Source: Leptodontidium sp. MPI-SDFR-AT-0119
Taxonomy: Eukaryota > Ascomycota > Leotiomycetes > Helotiales > Leptodontidiaceae
Assembly (NCBI GenBank): GCA_020726505.1
Contig: JAHLEZ010000031.1
Span: 372,001 to 436,000 of the forward strand
DNA length: 64,000 nucleotides
Direction of reading: 5' to 3'
Shown here piece by piece: positions 12,657-23,859 of the stretch. Position numbers and translations under genes: made by a program. Below the pieces are notes generated by a model that worked only from the letters and a program-made list of their open reading frames with translations, had not been told where the DNA came from and searched no databases. Position 1 is the stretch's first letter. Every line of letters starts with the position of its first letter.

Positions 12657-13577
12657 TTATATAATTAGAAGGCCTAAAACCTCCCGAACTAAGTCACCTA
12701 ACGCACTAGTAATCACCCCAACAAGCTCCTTAACCCGAGTAGCTTAAGCTTCCTGCTCTAGTGTGAGAGTAACTCTAGGAGGCTTATTAGCCATTAAGGC
12801 CTAGAAAGTAACAAGACTAGTACTAATACTAGCGGCCGTAATAGTAGCTCCACTAGCTCCACTTATAACTATAATAGGAGTAGCAGCCGCAGGAGTAACA
12901 GGAGAAGCCGGAGTTGTTCCCTGAGGAGTCTCCTTATTACCCTCTGACTCCGAAGAGGTCTTAACGTAGAAAGTAGCCGTAGCTGTACTTAAAGCACGAC
13001 TGGCTCTATTAGTAGTTCTACTAGTAACAACTTAACCCTTAAGGGCCGTAAAAACTAGAGCTTTTAACCGCTTAAACTCCTAGGGAAATTAGTAATTACA
13101 CGCTAAAAAAAGAATAACTAAGGGAATTTACTTTATCGCCCGCGTTATTTAAGAGCGTAGTGTAATAGAGGAGGAAGGGGGCCTAGGTAGCAGAGGGAGT
13201 AGCCTTATATAAGTGGCCTGACGAGCAAGCGAAATAGCGAGTACTCCGACTAACGACATCGAAGCACTCGCTAGTACTTTTAGTTTGAAGGGCGCTATTG
13301 ATATAACTTAAGCAAATAACCGCACGTTTAGCTCCCTTGACACGAGGGGCACGGGTAGCACAAAGAGTAGCCGCGGGAGCAGCCTTAATAGCCTTGGTAG
13401 CCTTCTTAGAGGCGGTCTTTTTCTTGGCCTTCGCCTATTATAATTAGTAAGTTATACTTAGATCGGCAAATTCTTTAAATCAATAATTAACAATTAATAA
13501 ACTTTAACTTAATAACTTATAGTAATAGTAACACGCTCAGCTTTAACGGCCTTAGCAGATCGATTAGAGACACCTAT
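12657..13577 (-). pseudogene. Antisense zinc-motif gene of Copia C
   Basis: This gene lies on the strand opposite to gag-pol, between RNase H and the 3' LTR, and is transcribed towards pol. The start is ATA (an expected ATG after RIP) at 13577, reading GVSNRSAKAVKAERV. An intron ends with ..ATTATAATAG before 13434. The next exon is Lys/Ala-rich (AKAKKKTASKKATKA). The motif at 13314-13207 is C-x2-Y-x12-C-x9-Y-x2-C-x3-H-x-Y, where each Tyr is one TGT-to-TAT change from Cys. A C-terminal helical segment (TRVKELVGVITSALGDLVREV) is followed by a stop at 12657. The same gene occurs in E, G and J. Function is unknown; a nucleic-acid-binding role is an inference from the basic N-terminus and Cys/His motif. 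Confidence 0.8.
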
Positions 13578-13844
13578 TTTAAAAATGAGAGCAATTAATT
13601 AGTTAATTAATTAATTAATTGTTTATTTAGTTAGTTGATTAATTGGTAGATCGAAAAGTCGATTTATATATATTGTGGAGAGGTTACAGGACCAAGAATT
13701 AAGTAGGGGCTGCGCCACTTTAAATAAGAGGGTTATTTGCCTAACTTAGTAGTATAGGAATAGTTGTGGCCTAAGTATTTAGTTTAGTATTTGCTCTCGC
13801 TTAGCGCAGCTAACCATAATACTAGTGGCTTACTACTGTCACTT

Positions 13845-13856
13845 GGCTGGGGGGTG
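13845..13856 (+). promoter_or_regulatory. Polypurine tract of Copia C
   Basis: GGCTGGGGGGTG immediately precedes the 3' LTR. Equivalent tracts directly before TGTCG occur in G (TAGGGGTG), I (CTGGGGGGTG) and J (GCGAGGGGGTG) on their own strands. Confidence 0.75.
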
Positions 13857-14041
13857 TGTCGTACAGGCACGGGCTGATGCTCGGTTAGCTGCGCGCTACG
13901 CTAGATATAGCTTCTGTCACGTTATACCGCTTTTAGGAGAATAACGTGTTCCCCTGATTTCCTCATATATTTTAGAGAACAATCAATCACTTTAATTCTC
14001 CCTACGTTAATCGCAAGGCTCTACTCCACTTCTGTACCACA
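13857..14041 (+). repeat. 3' LTR of Copia C
   Basis: A 185-bp partner of 6416-6600, ending CTTCTGTACCACA and followed by TSD CGTAG. Confidence 0.93.
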
Positions 14042-14046
14042 CGTAG

Positions 14047-14432
14047 TCACTAGCTAGTCTGCTAACGTTCAGAAGTCGACAGCTCTTAATAGTAAGTATT
14101 TAGAGATAATAGTTACTAGCGACGGATTAAGGGAAGTAGTATAAATGTTAAAGTTATAAAAAGACCTAAGAATTACCCCTACAAAGCCTCCGACTCTTTA
14201 CCTCGATAATATAAGTACTGAAGCCCTTACTAAGGAGCGCAAATTTACACTAAAATCTAAGTATATCGACATTCGCCACTTTTATATTCGCGATGACATA
14301 GTTTTAGTTAGGAAAATAACTATATAGTATATACTAAGGAATGACAATATAGTAGACGCTCTTACTAAGGCGTTGCTAGGCCTTACTTTTGAGAGATATA
14401 AGGGTTATATAAGCCTACCATCGAAGAGCTAA
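14047..14432 (+). pseudogene. B2 RNase H, C-terminal part
   Basis: Resumes the B2 frame after element C. It contains LYLDNISTEALTKERKF, then a stretch ending DNIVDALTKALLGLTFERY, typical of the end of copia RNase H. Several TAG codons fall at Trp positions. Between it and the B2 3' LTR lies about 350 bp with no recognisable coding, so B2 has no room for the antisense gene found in C, G and J. Confidence 0.85.
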
Positions 14433-14779
14433 GAGTAGAGGCTACACCGGAATAGAGGCCAAAATAGAGGCCGGAATAGACACATATAAAGGCTATAAGG
14501 GAATGCAAACACATAGAAGACTTGAAGATAGTCAATTAAGGTACTCTTATACTATAACGCAAGCAAGAAGGCTGCGGGGTAGCTGAACTTCCTCCAAGAG
14601 GGAGATGTACGCGCCATATAAGCTAAGAAAGTCATATTACAGGAGTTAATGAGGCCCAAGAAACCCGAATACGAGCCTCAACGTCAGAATACGAGCCTCA
14701 ACGTCAGGGATACGAGCTTAATTAGAGAGCTCAAAATACTGTATTTAGAATTCAATATAGAGCTTCAGAGTAGGGGGCA

Positions 14780-14899
14780 TGTTAGAAATATGGGCTGTAG
14801 CGTAGATCTCAGTACCTACGTACATATGATCACGCTGCCCCTATTTCCCCTATTACTCTGTACGCTCTCTCAGATAGAATTCTACATGCTTTTCTATCA
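14780..14899 (+). repeat. 3' LTR of B2
   Basis: A 120-bp partner of 1993-2112, ending TTTTCTATCA, followed by TSD AGCCA at 14900-14904. Confidence 0.92.
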
Positions 14900-14959
14900 A
14901 GCCAAAGAGCCAGAACTAAAGCTAGAGCCAAGGGACAAAGGCCAGAGCTAGAGCCCGTG

Positions 14960-14996
<37 letters not shown>

Positions 14997-15130
14997 CAAG
15001 GGACAGATAGGTTAGAACCAGAGCCTTGAGCCAGAGTCAGAACCATAGGTCAGAGCCAGAGCCATTGAGCCAGAGCCAGAACCAAAGGCCAGAGCTAAAG
15101 CCCAGGCCAAGGGATAGAGCCAGAGCCACC
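14900..15130 (+). repeat. GAGCCA microsatellite of the TRIM
   Basis: A degenerate tandem array of the hexamer GAGCCA with AAGGGA and TTGAGC variants, purest around 14950-15000. Its left end lies at about 1946-1992, on the other side of B2. It fills much of the TRIM's internal region. It encodes no plausible protein. Confidence 0.9.
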
Positions 15131-15179
15131 ATTTTGTCGTCTTGATATCGAGTTGGAGGATGCTTGGATTAAGGGGGCG

Positions 15180-15341
15180 TGTTGGAAATCATGTGATCTA
15201 AGAATCACGTGGATGCCGAAGGCTCTAGAAGCCTTGATTTGTCAACACATGGAAAGCTCTCGAAGCTTTCCCTCATGTATATAAACTTACTCTCACTCTG
15301 CCTTTAGAAGAGTGAGGCATGCAAATAGTCAAAATGTGACA
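15180..15341 (+). repeat. 3' LTR of TRIM B
   Basis: A 162-bp partner of 1573-1734, followed by TSD TGTAT (15342-15346), after which element A resumes. Confidence 0.92.
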
Positions 15342-15346
15342 TGTAT

Positions 15347-16789
15347 CTTTAAGTCAAGAATAATAAACGAGGTTAAAAGCAAAGAGACGTTAACTTTATA
15401 TAAGAAATTAAGACTAATAATTTAATAATTTAATTAGTAGTTACTTATATTTTTGGCCGTTACTATTAAGTACTTAAATCGCCTCTGAAACTAGTCTAAA
15501 TCCCATTTAGCTATTAGGGACATTATTTAAGCTTACGTCTAAGTAAAAACAAGGCTTCTCTAGGACATTTTTATATAGTTACTAAAAGAGATCGCAAGAG
15601 ATTTCCCTCTTAGTATAATATTTATAATAATAATATTATTATATAATATACTTAAGTCTAGAAACTATTAGTTTAATATATACTATAAACATCACGTGGA
15701 GAACTTATAAATAGAGACCTTAATATATAACCTATACTTGTTAATTAGTACTAAAGAAAGCTATGACTTTAGTATCGTGGGAATACAAATAAACGACACT
15801 TTAATTTTAGGAAATAAGGACTTTTTAATAAGAGAGTAAGATAAGATTACTAAGGCCGGTTTTCTAATAAAGCCGATATAAATATTACTTCTTATTAAAA
15901 TTATTACGTTTAATAGGTGTACTATTATTATAAACGGGGACAGCCTTTATATGTCTTAAAAGGGTTAGGGAGTAAGGCTAGAGTTAGTAGACGCTAGAAA
16001 AGAGGACTATAAAAAGGTTTATAGAGAGTAGCGAGCTTATATAGCTTATATTGCTATTATATATTAACTAAAAGTAATATTTAACCTCTCGGTCGTAGCG
16101 TAACACTAAGATCTAACGGAAGACGATATTAAGGCCTTAAACCTACGTCTTAAATAATAAATAAATAATTTAGAGAGGGGACTCTAATACGTACTAGTTA
16201 ATTTACAGTCCGCGAAGGTCTACGTTTTTATAGACGGTTCTTTTATTAATAATAAAGACTTAAGTTCATAGATAGGTTTCATATTAGTAATTAGTACTAA
16301 AATAGTAAAGGATACGTAATTTACCTTAATTATATATATTATATATATTGGCTTAATAAAATACAAGAGAGTAACTCGTGTAGTGCTTGTATCGGAGTTA
16401 TATACTATAGTAGCTAGTATTAATATATTAATTTCCCTTAGTATTACTATTAATACAGTAATTAATAAGCTTAGTATCTCACGTCTTCTTATTATTATTT
16501 ACACGGATTCTTTGTCCCTTTATAAGTATATTGTTAAGCTTAATACGACGAAAGAGAAGCGCCTAATAATCGATATTATAGTTATTTGTTAATTATATAA
16601 ACGTAAAGAGTTAACAGAGGTTTAATAAATTAATAGCGCTAATAATCTTACTGACGTTATAACGAAGAGTGCCCCGAATAAGGCTCTTCGGGATTTTATT
16701 AACACTAACATCCTTATTATTAAAATAGAGGGTTAAGTTTAACAATTAACTAGAATTAATTCGGACTAGAAATAAAGGGGTTTCTTATA
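15347..16789 (+). pseudogene. Copia A RT and RNase H remnant
   Basis: Continuation of element A after the TRIM stack. RT is heavily degraded. The RNase H part is clear: VYVFIDGSFINNKDLSS (about 16220-16270), then IYTDSLSLYKYIVKLNTTKEKRL (about 16497-16565) and NNLTDVITKSAPNKALRDF (about 16640-16700), ending near 16735. The same motifs in element D read VFIDGSFTNNTDYSS and IYTDSKLIYDYIVKLSTTQEK, so A and D are the same family. Element G is inserted 55 bp after the end of this frame (TSD CTTAT). Confidence 0.85.
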
Positions 16790-16794
16790 CTTAT

Positions 16795-16988
16795 TGTCGT
16801 GTAGAAGAAGAGCAGAGGTTTAAGGGGTTAAAAGATTCTACGATCAGATGAAGTTCTAGAAAGTGTATTTAGAGATTGATTAAATTAAGCGTTATTCTCT
16901 TAAAGAGAGGAGCTAGAGACTAAGTTTATATACTTAGAATACTTACGCAAGTATACACTAGACTAAAGAACTGCGCTAGTGCGCGACA
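16795..16988 (-). repeat. 3' LTR of Copia G
   Basis: A 194-bp LTR; on the plus strand it starts TGTCGTGTAGAAGAAGAGC and ends GTGCGCGACA. It has the same length and layout as 35591-35784, with transitions between them. On the minus strand the purine tract CTATAGGGGTG precedes it. Confidence 0.92.
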
Positions 16989-17776
16989 CACCCCTATAGC
17001 AAGCTGTAGTCATAAGGACGTTAAGCTTGGCATTAAAAGGCGTACTAAGGAGATTAAGAGATACCTTATACGTACTCTAAGTAGACAAATAAGGCTCTAA
17101 GAAAAAACTAACTAAGACTATTATATAGTCGTCAAGTGAGTTATAACAAAAGAAAGTATAATGCGCAGCTAAGCGCGTAATCGGGAGCTCGTTCGCTAAT
17201 AAACGTGTACTCCCTAAAAAGTAAATAATAACACGGGCCGCCGTGTTAAGATCTTAAACATTAAATAAGAATACGTAAATAAGGCGTATTATAAACACAA
17301 GAGTATTTATATGCCTATCTTAAATTATAAATATAAAAATATAAGATAAAGTTTCTAAAAAGAGAGTACGATCTATAGATTATAAGGCTGAGATTTTATT
17401 ATAAGACAAATAGCCTAATCTATAGCAAGACAAGTGTAGTTAAAGTGTTAATTAGTTAATTGGACGTCGTTAGTAATTACGTCTAGGTTAAGAAGTGGCG
17501 CTTAATACTCTAATTAGCTAAGTTACGTCGGGTTAGTGTAGAGGTTTCCACTTACTTAGTAGGTAGTGTTAATTAGTGGACTGTGCGCGCGATTAGTGAT
17601 CGCGAGCCTTCTACTTATAACTATAAATATTACTTTCCTTTCTTACTAATAATAACCCTTTTCTAATATTATTAACGCTAATATACACTTTTACATCTAC
17701 CCCTCTATTCCTTTCCTCTTCTTTTATATTATTAAATTTATTATCGAGTATTCTAAGATACTTAATAAATTTACTC

Positions 17777-19044
17777 CTTTTAAGACTACTAAGAGTCTAT
17801 AAGAACGTTCTAGGGCTCTCACTAATCGAATGAATCGCTAGATTACCTGCGAGGAAGGTGGCTCTAATATAAAGTGCAAAGTTATATAAGAATAACGTCG
17901 CTAAAGACTTTAAGTTATAAGTATTTATTTCCTTATCTTTGATTATTTATTTTTATACTTTTATCTTTTACCCCCTTACTTTCGAGTATTAAATTAACTC
18001 TTTAAGTAATAAATGATTACTATAGAAGTATCCGCCTTATTATCTCTTATCTAAGAAAACAATAATAATAAGCTTAAGGATGTCTTTAGTAATATTAATA
18101 ATAATAAGGATGAGCTTACTAGCGGTGCTTCTTTTACTCCTTTTACACTTTCTTATTTTATTATTTCCTTAAGCGATCCCCTTTATTTTATAGACGTATC
18201 CGACTTTAATAATGACATTTTACTTGTCCCTCGCCGCTTTCGTCGTACTTTTATTCGCCTCTCTTTACTAAAATCTTCACTTCTTATTCGCGTTACTCGT
18301 ACGTTATTTAAGATAATTATTTAAGTTTCTTCTAGTACTTTAAAGACTCCTAAGAGAGTATTAAATAAAGTTCTTAATCTTTAACCTCGTAAGCGCGTTA
18401 GTGTTTTTACTTCTCCTCGCTAGTCTCGTAAGAGTTCTAAGGGATCTTCATTAGTAAGAAGAACTTGTGGTATATATTCCTTTTTATTTATTTAAATCTC
18501 ACTTTCATTAATTAATTATTAAAGTATATATTAATAATACTATAGGCCGCGAATTTACTAATCCTTGTTTATTATATATCCGAGCTACTGCCTTCAGCAA
18601 AGGAGATCGAGGCCACTATTATATAAATACTACTTCGGCTAGTAATTACTACTTTACTTATATTAGTGGCTATATATACTCTCTTGCTACTGACGATCTT
18701 TTAAAGTACAGTAAGAGACTGGTCCGCGCTATTAATACTAACGATTAAAAGGTATATGAATTCTTCGATGAATTATTAGCGATTATTAGGCTAACTGTTT
18801 TAAGTCTATTAAGAAGTATCGCGTCACTATTAAGACTTTCCTCGAGAATTTAAGTAAGTCTTCGAGCTCCGAAGAGGAGACTAATAAGATCGTTCCCTCT
18901 TCTTCGCGCCGTCTTTCTCTTAAGTATAATAAGAAGGATAACTCAGATAATAAGGCTAAAACTGGAGTTAGTGGAGTTACGGGAAAGCGCAGAAAGTCTA
19001 TAAGTATTATAAATATATTTGAAAATATAATTAATATACTTTAG
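17777..19044 (+). pseudogene. Antisense zinc-motif gene of Copia G
   Basis: A plus-strand gene inside the minus-strand element G, between RNase H and the 3' LTR. Probable exon 1 is at about 17777-17925 (TPFKTTKSLQERSRALTNRMNR). A long central exon starts at ATG 18013 or upstream. An intron lies at about 18474-18544 (GTATAT..CTATAG). The next exon carries the motif at 18566-18679: C-x2-Y-x14-Y-x9-Y-x2-Y-x3-Y-x-Y, with Cys/His-to-Tyr changes at RIP-type sites. A final exon, 18790-19044, is open for about 85 codons; it is Lys/Ser-rich and ends in a hydrophobic helix. The 38-bp intron before it (18752-18789) is unusually short and uncertain. Exon borders are my reading. Confidence 0.65.
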
Positions 19045-19199
19045 TCTAGAGAGCTTTAGGTTTAAGTAGGATTTAGCTGGGTTTACTGTAGGATTTGAGC
19101 GGAATTAGGTGGATTTCTAGTGTTTTAGCTATAGAGATACTTAATTTATTAAGTAAAAAAGTTTTTATAAATAAAAATAACATAAAATTTCTTTATATA

Positions 19200-20964
19200 C
19201 TTTTAATAAATATATTTAAAGCTCTTTAACTTGAGATCTATAATTACTAGAGTTCAAGAGAGCTTTAAATAGCTCGAATTTCTAGCGAGACAAATTCTTT
19301 GTGAGACTATTAATAAGTATATTAGTAGTTAGAAAATATATTACTTTAAAGGATCCGCGAGTATACTCTTACTTTAGCTATATGTTATAAATATTAATAT
19401 AGCGTAGCTTTGTCGCGATCCTTTTAGTATTATTTACAACGAGCTTAATAGTTTATTAATTATTATATAAAATCTCTTACGTCTCACTTAAATTAAGAGC
19501 TAGATTTTTGAAGAAGCGCTAAAGAGCTATAGTTTCTTTACTTATATACTTTAATATAAGTAGTTCTATTTCAGTTATTAAAGTAATAATTATTACTTGT
19601 CTTAATACTTTCTAGATCACTAGCCTATTAAATAAAAAGATCACGTAACCTTAGGATAATCGTCGTGTATTCACATTATTAGCGAAAGAGGTATTAAAGG
19701 CAATAATAATTGCTCTGCCTTAGTGCCTACTATAAATAATACCTAGGAAGCGCGTACTAAATAAGTAATAAATGAGCTAGTGTATTGTAGTGAAATAATT
19801 AGGCCTAGGATTTGTTGCGAATTGTGAGAGTAAAGTAATTATATATGTAACATCCGGTCTTATAATAATTACTGTGTATAAGACAGAGCTTACTCTCTCC
19901 TAATATACTTTAATATATTTCTTAGAAGTTTGTCTTGTGTATTTAATAAGATTGATTTATGGCAGTAGTGTCGTTAGACAATTACTATCTGCCTATTTAA
20001 ATTTACGAGTGATCTTCTTAAGGTACTAGTTATAGACTAAGGAAATTGTTTTGCGCTTTTAATCACGTAATACTTTAATCCCTAAGAATTATTTAATATC
20101 TCTAAGATTATATATATTATATACCTAATTTAGACGCTTAATAAAATCTTGTCTAAGCTTTTAATTATCTCGGTGATAGAGCACTTAGATGTCGTCTATA
20201 TAAAAGAGGACTAAGATTTTGTGTTTAAGATTTATAAATATATAGGGCTCCTCTAAGTAAGGAGAGAGCCCTAGATCGGTCAGAGTCTTACTTATATACT
20301 TATACTAGAAGTAAGGGGAATCACGTATTTTATAGAGCGCGCGATTAACTCATAATACTTGGCTAGGCTATTAGAACCCGGGTAGAAATTAATAATACAC
20401 TATTTCGCCGTTTATATCTCTTAAGGCATTAATAAAGGCATTAATCACGTCGAAGTACTTGACTTCTAAATTAAAATAAGCTGCGAGCGCTATAGTGATT
20501 TTAAAAGACTTTATAGAGAGCGTATTAGCGTATATTAATATAATTATTACTTTACTTTAGAGATTACCCTAAACTACTATTCAAGGATAATAGTAAGCGT
20601 TATAAATACTTTACTACCTTTACTCCCTCTACGCGGTCTCCCTCCTCTTCTCGTGCTTCTTACTAACTTTTCTTAAGCACTTAAGGCTTTAGATTGAGCC
20701 GTAGCGGCCTTAACCTTTATTTAAGAACGTATTATTACTCTCGTCTATTTCGTACGTTTAACTAAGCTCTTAATACTTTAGTCCGAGAGCGCGTCACTGC
20801 TTTCAATAACGAATCTGAGGTTCTAGAAGCTTACTCTTAAGAAGTTAATTACTTTAAACTTTTATCCGCAACTTCTAAAGTTACTTAACTAGAGTTTTTA
20901 GTTAGTTCCTTTAATATTTCTTTTAATAATAGTAACTTTACTCGCGGGTAATCCGCTTTTAAAG
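19200..20964 (-). pseudogene. Copia G RT and RNase H remnant
   Basis: The minus-strand frame shows copia RT: KYFDVINAFINALRDINGE (about 20460-20400), a region like NRALYKIRDSPYF (about 20350-20300), EEPYIFINLKHKILVLFYIDDI (about 20250-20190; catalytic YIDD loop intact). RNase H follows, with ATKLRYINIYNI (about 19395-19360) and INSLTKNLSRQKFELFKALLN-like residues (about 19310-19230). TAG and TAA stops are frequent. The RT is cut from its integrase by the D insertion. Confidence 0.85.
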
Positions 20965-20969
20965 TAAAT

Positions 20970-21257
20970 TGTGTGAATAATGATATTCACGTAATCGGCG
21001 AATTATGTGAATACGGAGGACGGGCAAAAACAGGGGTTGCAGGACATAAAGAGGAGCACTTGACACTAGTTAATTCGGGACTAGCCTACGATGAGAGCCT
21101 CTTATATAGAGCTCTCTTCGACACTTTAGAGTAACTCCTTAGACTTTACTAAATACATATATATAACTACAGACTTTGTACTGTGTATTGAAGCCTCAAA
21201 CGATTGACTAAGTTGTTACTTATTGCGGGAGCTCTAAGTAATATAATATAATTAACA
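20970..21257 (+). repeat. 5' LTR of Copia D
   Basis: A 288-bp LTR starting TGTGTGAATAATGATATTCAC and ending ATAATTAACA. Its partner at 31623-31910 differs by transitions only, as far as I can see. Confidence 0.94.
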
Positions 21258-21639
21258 CTGATCAGCTTGTAGATCAAAGCACTCGAATCGCGCTGTCTAA
21301 CTAAAGACAGTAAAAGGAGAGAGTTATTAAGAATACTACGAGGGTAGTACTTTGAACTTACTACTACGACAGCTTTACGTAGGAATCGGGAGATACTGTA
21401 TTAACTGAATTCGTAAAGGCAAACCGACCCTAGGTTTAACTAACGATTCCTACTACTTCACGCGGGCACCGGGATAATACTGTATTAGTAGGACCTTCGG
21501 AATTAAACTAAATAACAAAAACTGGCAAAAATAACTCACTAAACTACTCCTTACACTTATAATCGTATAAAGAGACTAACGCGCGCGACGATTATGTAAA
21601 AACACTAACTTTCGATATCAAATTCGATATCTGACATTT

Positions 21640-23850
21640 GACATCCCGCCCCTACTTTACTATAACACTTTAAAAGACCTCTACCCTTACACAATTACGA
21701 TATACTAAACCTTAATTACTTGAATATAGCCCGATTACGCTATAATTTAAATAACTTTAAGGACGTACTACTATTTAGTGAACTACTTAACTGACCTCTA
21801 TCGGAATACGACAGACCCCTTAACGAACTACTTTTAGAGAACAACAGATCACTTAGTTATAATATGTTCTACTAACCACAGTCAAGAGAAGGTTCTTAAG
21901 CTAAAGACTTCTATAAGTTACTTAAGAAAAAGAAAGGAGATAAATATTCGCTACTTGTACTAACTAAACGCGACTACTCTGACTTCGACGACTACACCTA
22001 GAGATATCTCGACGGACAATACGACGACGAAGATCTACGAATAGAGTTTTAGGACGACTTTATCGAATAGAGCTTACAATTATAAAGCGTTATACACAAG
22101 GGCAAACTCAATAAGATAATTAAAGTACTAAGATCAAGAGGAGTCAACGTTAACACGACATAACCACTAGCACAGGCTTTATAAGAATGTCAAACTAAAG
22201 AAGACTTACTAGTATAAGAAGACGATAAGATAGTAGCTATATAAGAAGACCTTCTTCCTTTTAAGTCAGTATACTTTAATCTCTATCTTAAGAAGATAAA
22301 GAAAGCTAATTATATATTATTTAACTAAAGAACCTCTCTAAAATTACTAGAAAACGATAATAACTAATCTACGTAACTACTAAAGGTTTATTATAACTCT
22401 TTACTAATACGCAAGGACATAACGACTCAAGTTCGACTTTAATATTAAGAGACACTAAGTCCGCGACTTCTACATTAAGAGACACGTGAGCCGCGACTTC
22501 TAAATCTAGTATCGGAACAATAAAATACAACACCTCTAAGGAATTAACGCCCCCTGCCCTATATTGACTAGCTAGAGTATTTAAACACACGTACTCACTA
22601 GGAGGAACTGTTCCCTCGATAACAACGGCAGGGCGACGTCGAGCTAATATATAGGGAGTAACGGGAACTAAGTCAATAAAAGACTTAGTAATACCCTAAT
22701 ATATAATAATAACAGTAACAGGCCAACGAGTATTATAACTAGCTACCACCGCCACTACTTATACAAGGATACAAAGGGCTCGGGCAAAAGCTAATACAGT
22801 TAGAGAAGATATACTAAACAGAAGACAAATATACCGGCACTAGGGATATATTTAATCTTAAGCTTAACATCTTCTACGATTATTGCATAAGAGCCGATAT
22901 AAGCAGAGACGACTATGCGAAGGCCTTTCTAACGATACTACGAAGAGACGTATAGACATATTACTATAATACCCTAATATATCTTCAGGAGACATTTGAA
23001 TATATATTAAAGGCTATTTCTTACTACTTTAAAGATGCGAGCTTTAAACGTGCGAACCTGACTAAATAGAACTTAGTCAACCTTAAGGTATATAAGTAAA
23101 AGACCCTAGATAAGAGCCTTATAAAATACTTTACGCAAATGTTAAACGACCTTGCGTATATACGCCATAGCCTTACATACGACCTTTAGAGCGACAACTT
23201 CATATATAGTAAGCTTATATAAGCATGCCAAGACCTACCTAAATGCCAAAACACCTGTTCCGCACTACCTACGACACTTACAGAGCTAGTCAATTCACTC
23301 AAGAACTCTATTTAGACATACGAACACGTTTACGGCTCCGTGAGCACGACCGAAACCTTCTTTACGGACCGCGAGTATTATCACCGACTAAAGGACAAGA
23401 ACTACGGCAAATTAAGTTACAATAAATATAAATAAAAACTTGAGAAATAATATATTATTTGTAAAAAGCTAAGCTATTAGTTAATAGAGTATCTATAACA
23501 CGAATAAGACGCCGCAAAAAAGGCATAAAAACGCCGGAATAATACTAAATTTAATAGTAAGTTCGGAAAAGGCTTCGACAAGAGATTCTAATAGTTTATC
23601 GTCGACTATAAAGGAATATAAGAGGAGTATTACGACTAATTCTTCGCCGATAATATTACCTTTAGCGGCAGTGACATATTTATGTCATGTGACTTAAGTA
23701 GAGACTCACCAGAAGTACTATTTTACAGAGAGATTATATAGGAAGAGGCTGAGATTATAACTATAGAGCTTGTAAACTAGGCTTTATTATATATTAGGTT
23801 AGGAAAGTAAAAGACGCTAGAACCACTTACGGAACTGACACAAACACGAT
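21640..23850 (+). pseudogene. Copia D gag remnant
   Basis: The leader after the 5' LTR (21258 to about 21640) shows no coding. The gag frame is then recognisable by DIFNLKLNIFYDYCIRADI (about 22850-22905), a region like YYYNTLIYLQETFEYILKAISYYF (about 22960-23030), ACQDLPKC (about 23224-23250) and YFTDREYYHRL-like residues (about 23350-23390). These match the usual fungal copia gag landmarks (the C-Q-x-V-P and Y-F-T-D-R-x-Y-H blocks). A degraded basic region and zinc-knuckle region follow at about 23500-23640. Many stops are present. Confidence 0.78.
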
Positions 23851-23859
23851 ATAATTCAC

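Larger units (their letters stand above)
6416..14041 (+). mobile_element. Copia element C (complete, RIP-degraded)
   Basis: LTRs of 185 bp lie at 6416-6600 and 13857-14041 with TSD CGTAG (6411-6415 and 14042-14046). It is 7.6 kb long and inserted in the RNase H part of B2. Order: LTR, primer-binding site, leader, gag-pol on the plus strand (6810 to about 12390), an antisense gene (13577-12657), polypurine tract, LTR. The two LTRs differ by many transitions, consistent with RIP. Element E (46828-49367) is a second, truncated copy. Element I (49908-63526) has the same body with a different LTR. Confidence 0.95.
1993..14899 (+). mobile_element. Copia element B2, inserted in the TRIM and split by C
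   Basis: LTRs of 120 bp lie at 1993-2112 and 14780-14899 with TSD AGCCA (1988-1992 and 14900-14904). The TSD is part of the TRIM's own GAGCCA repeat tract, so B2 landed in that tract. B2 carries gag, protease, integrase, RT and RNase H in copia order. It is interrupted in its RNase H region by Copia C (6416-14041, TSD CGTAG). Without C it is about 5.3 kb. A purine tract (GTAGGGGGCA) precedes the 3' LTR at about 14770-14779. Confidence 0.92.
1573..15341 (+). mobile_element. TRIM-like non-autonomous LTR element (B), split by B2
   Basis: LTRs of 162 bp lie at 1573-1734 and 15180-15341 with TSD TGTAT (1568-1572 and 15342-15346). Once B2 (1993-14899) and one AGCCA duplication are removed, the whole element is only about 857 bp. 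Its internal part (1735-1992 plus 14905-15179) has no coding capacity and ends in a GAGCCA microsatellite. That is the structure of a terminal-repeat retrotransposon in miniature. The primer-binding region TAGTAGCAATTC directly after the 5' LTR equals that of the autonomous element B2. A purine tract (AAGGGGGCG) precedes the 3' LTR. The element is inserted in Copia A. Confidence 0.85.

Noticed and set aside
16383..16592. Plus-strand ORF of 69 codons as a host gene
   Set aside because: It is the RNase H of Copia A (IYTDSLSLYKYIVKL), homologous to element D.
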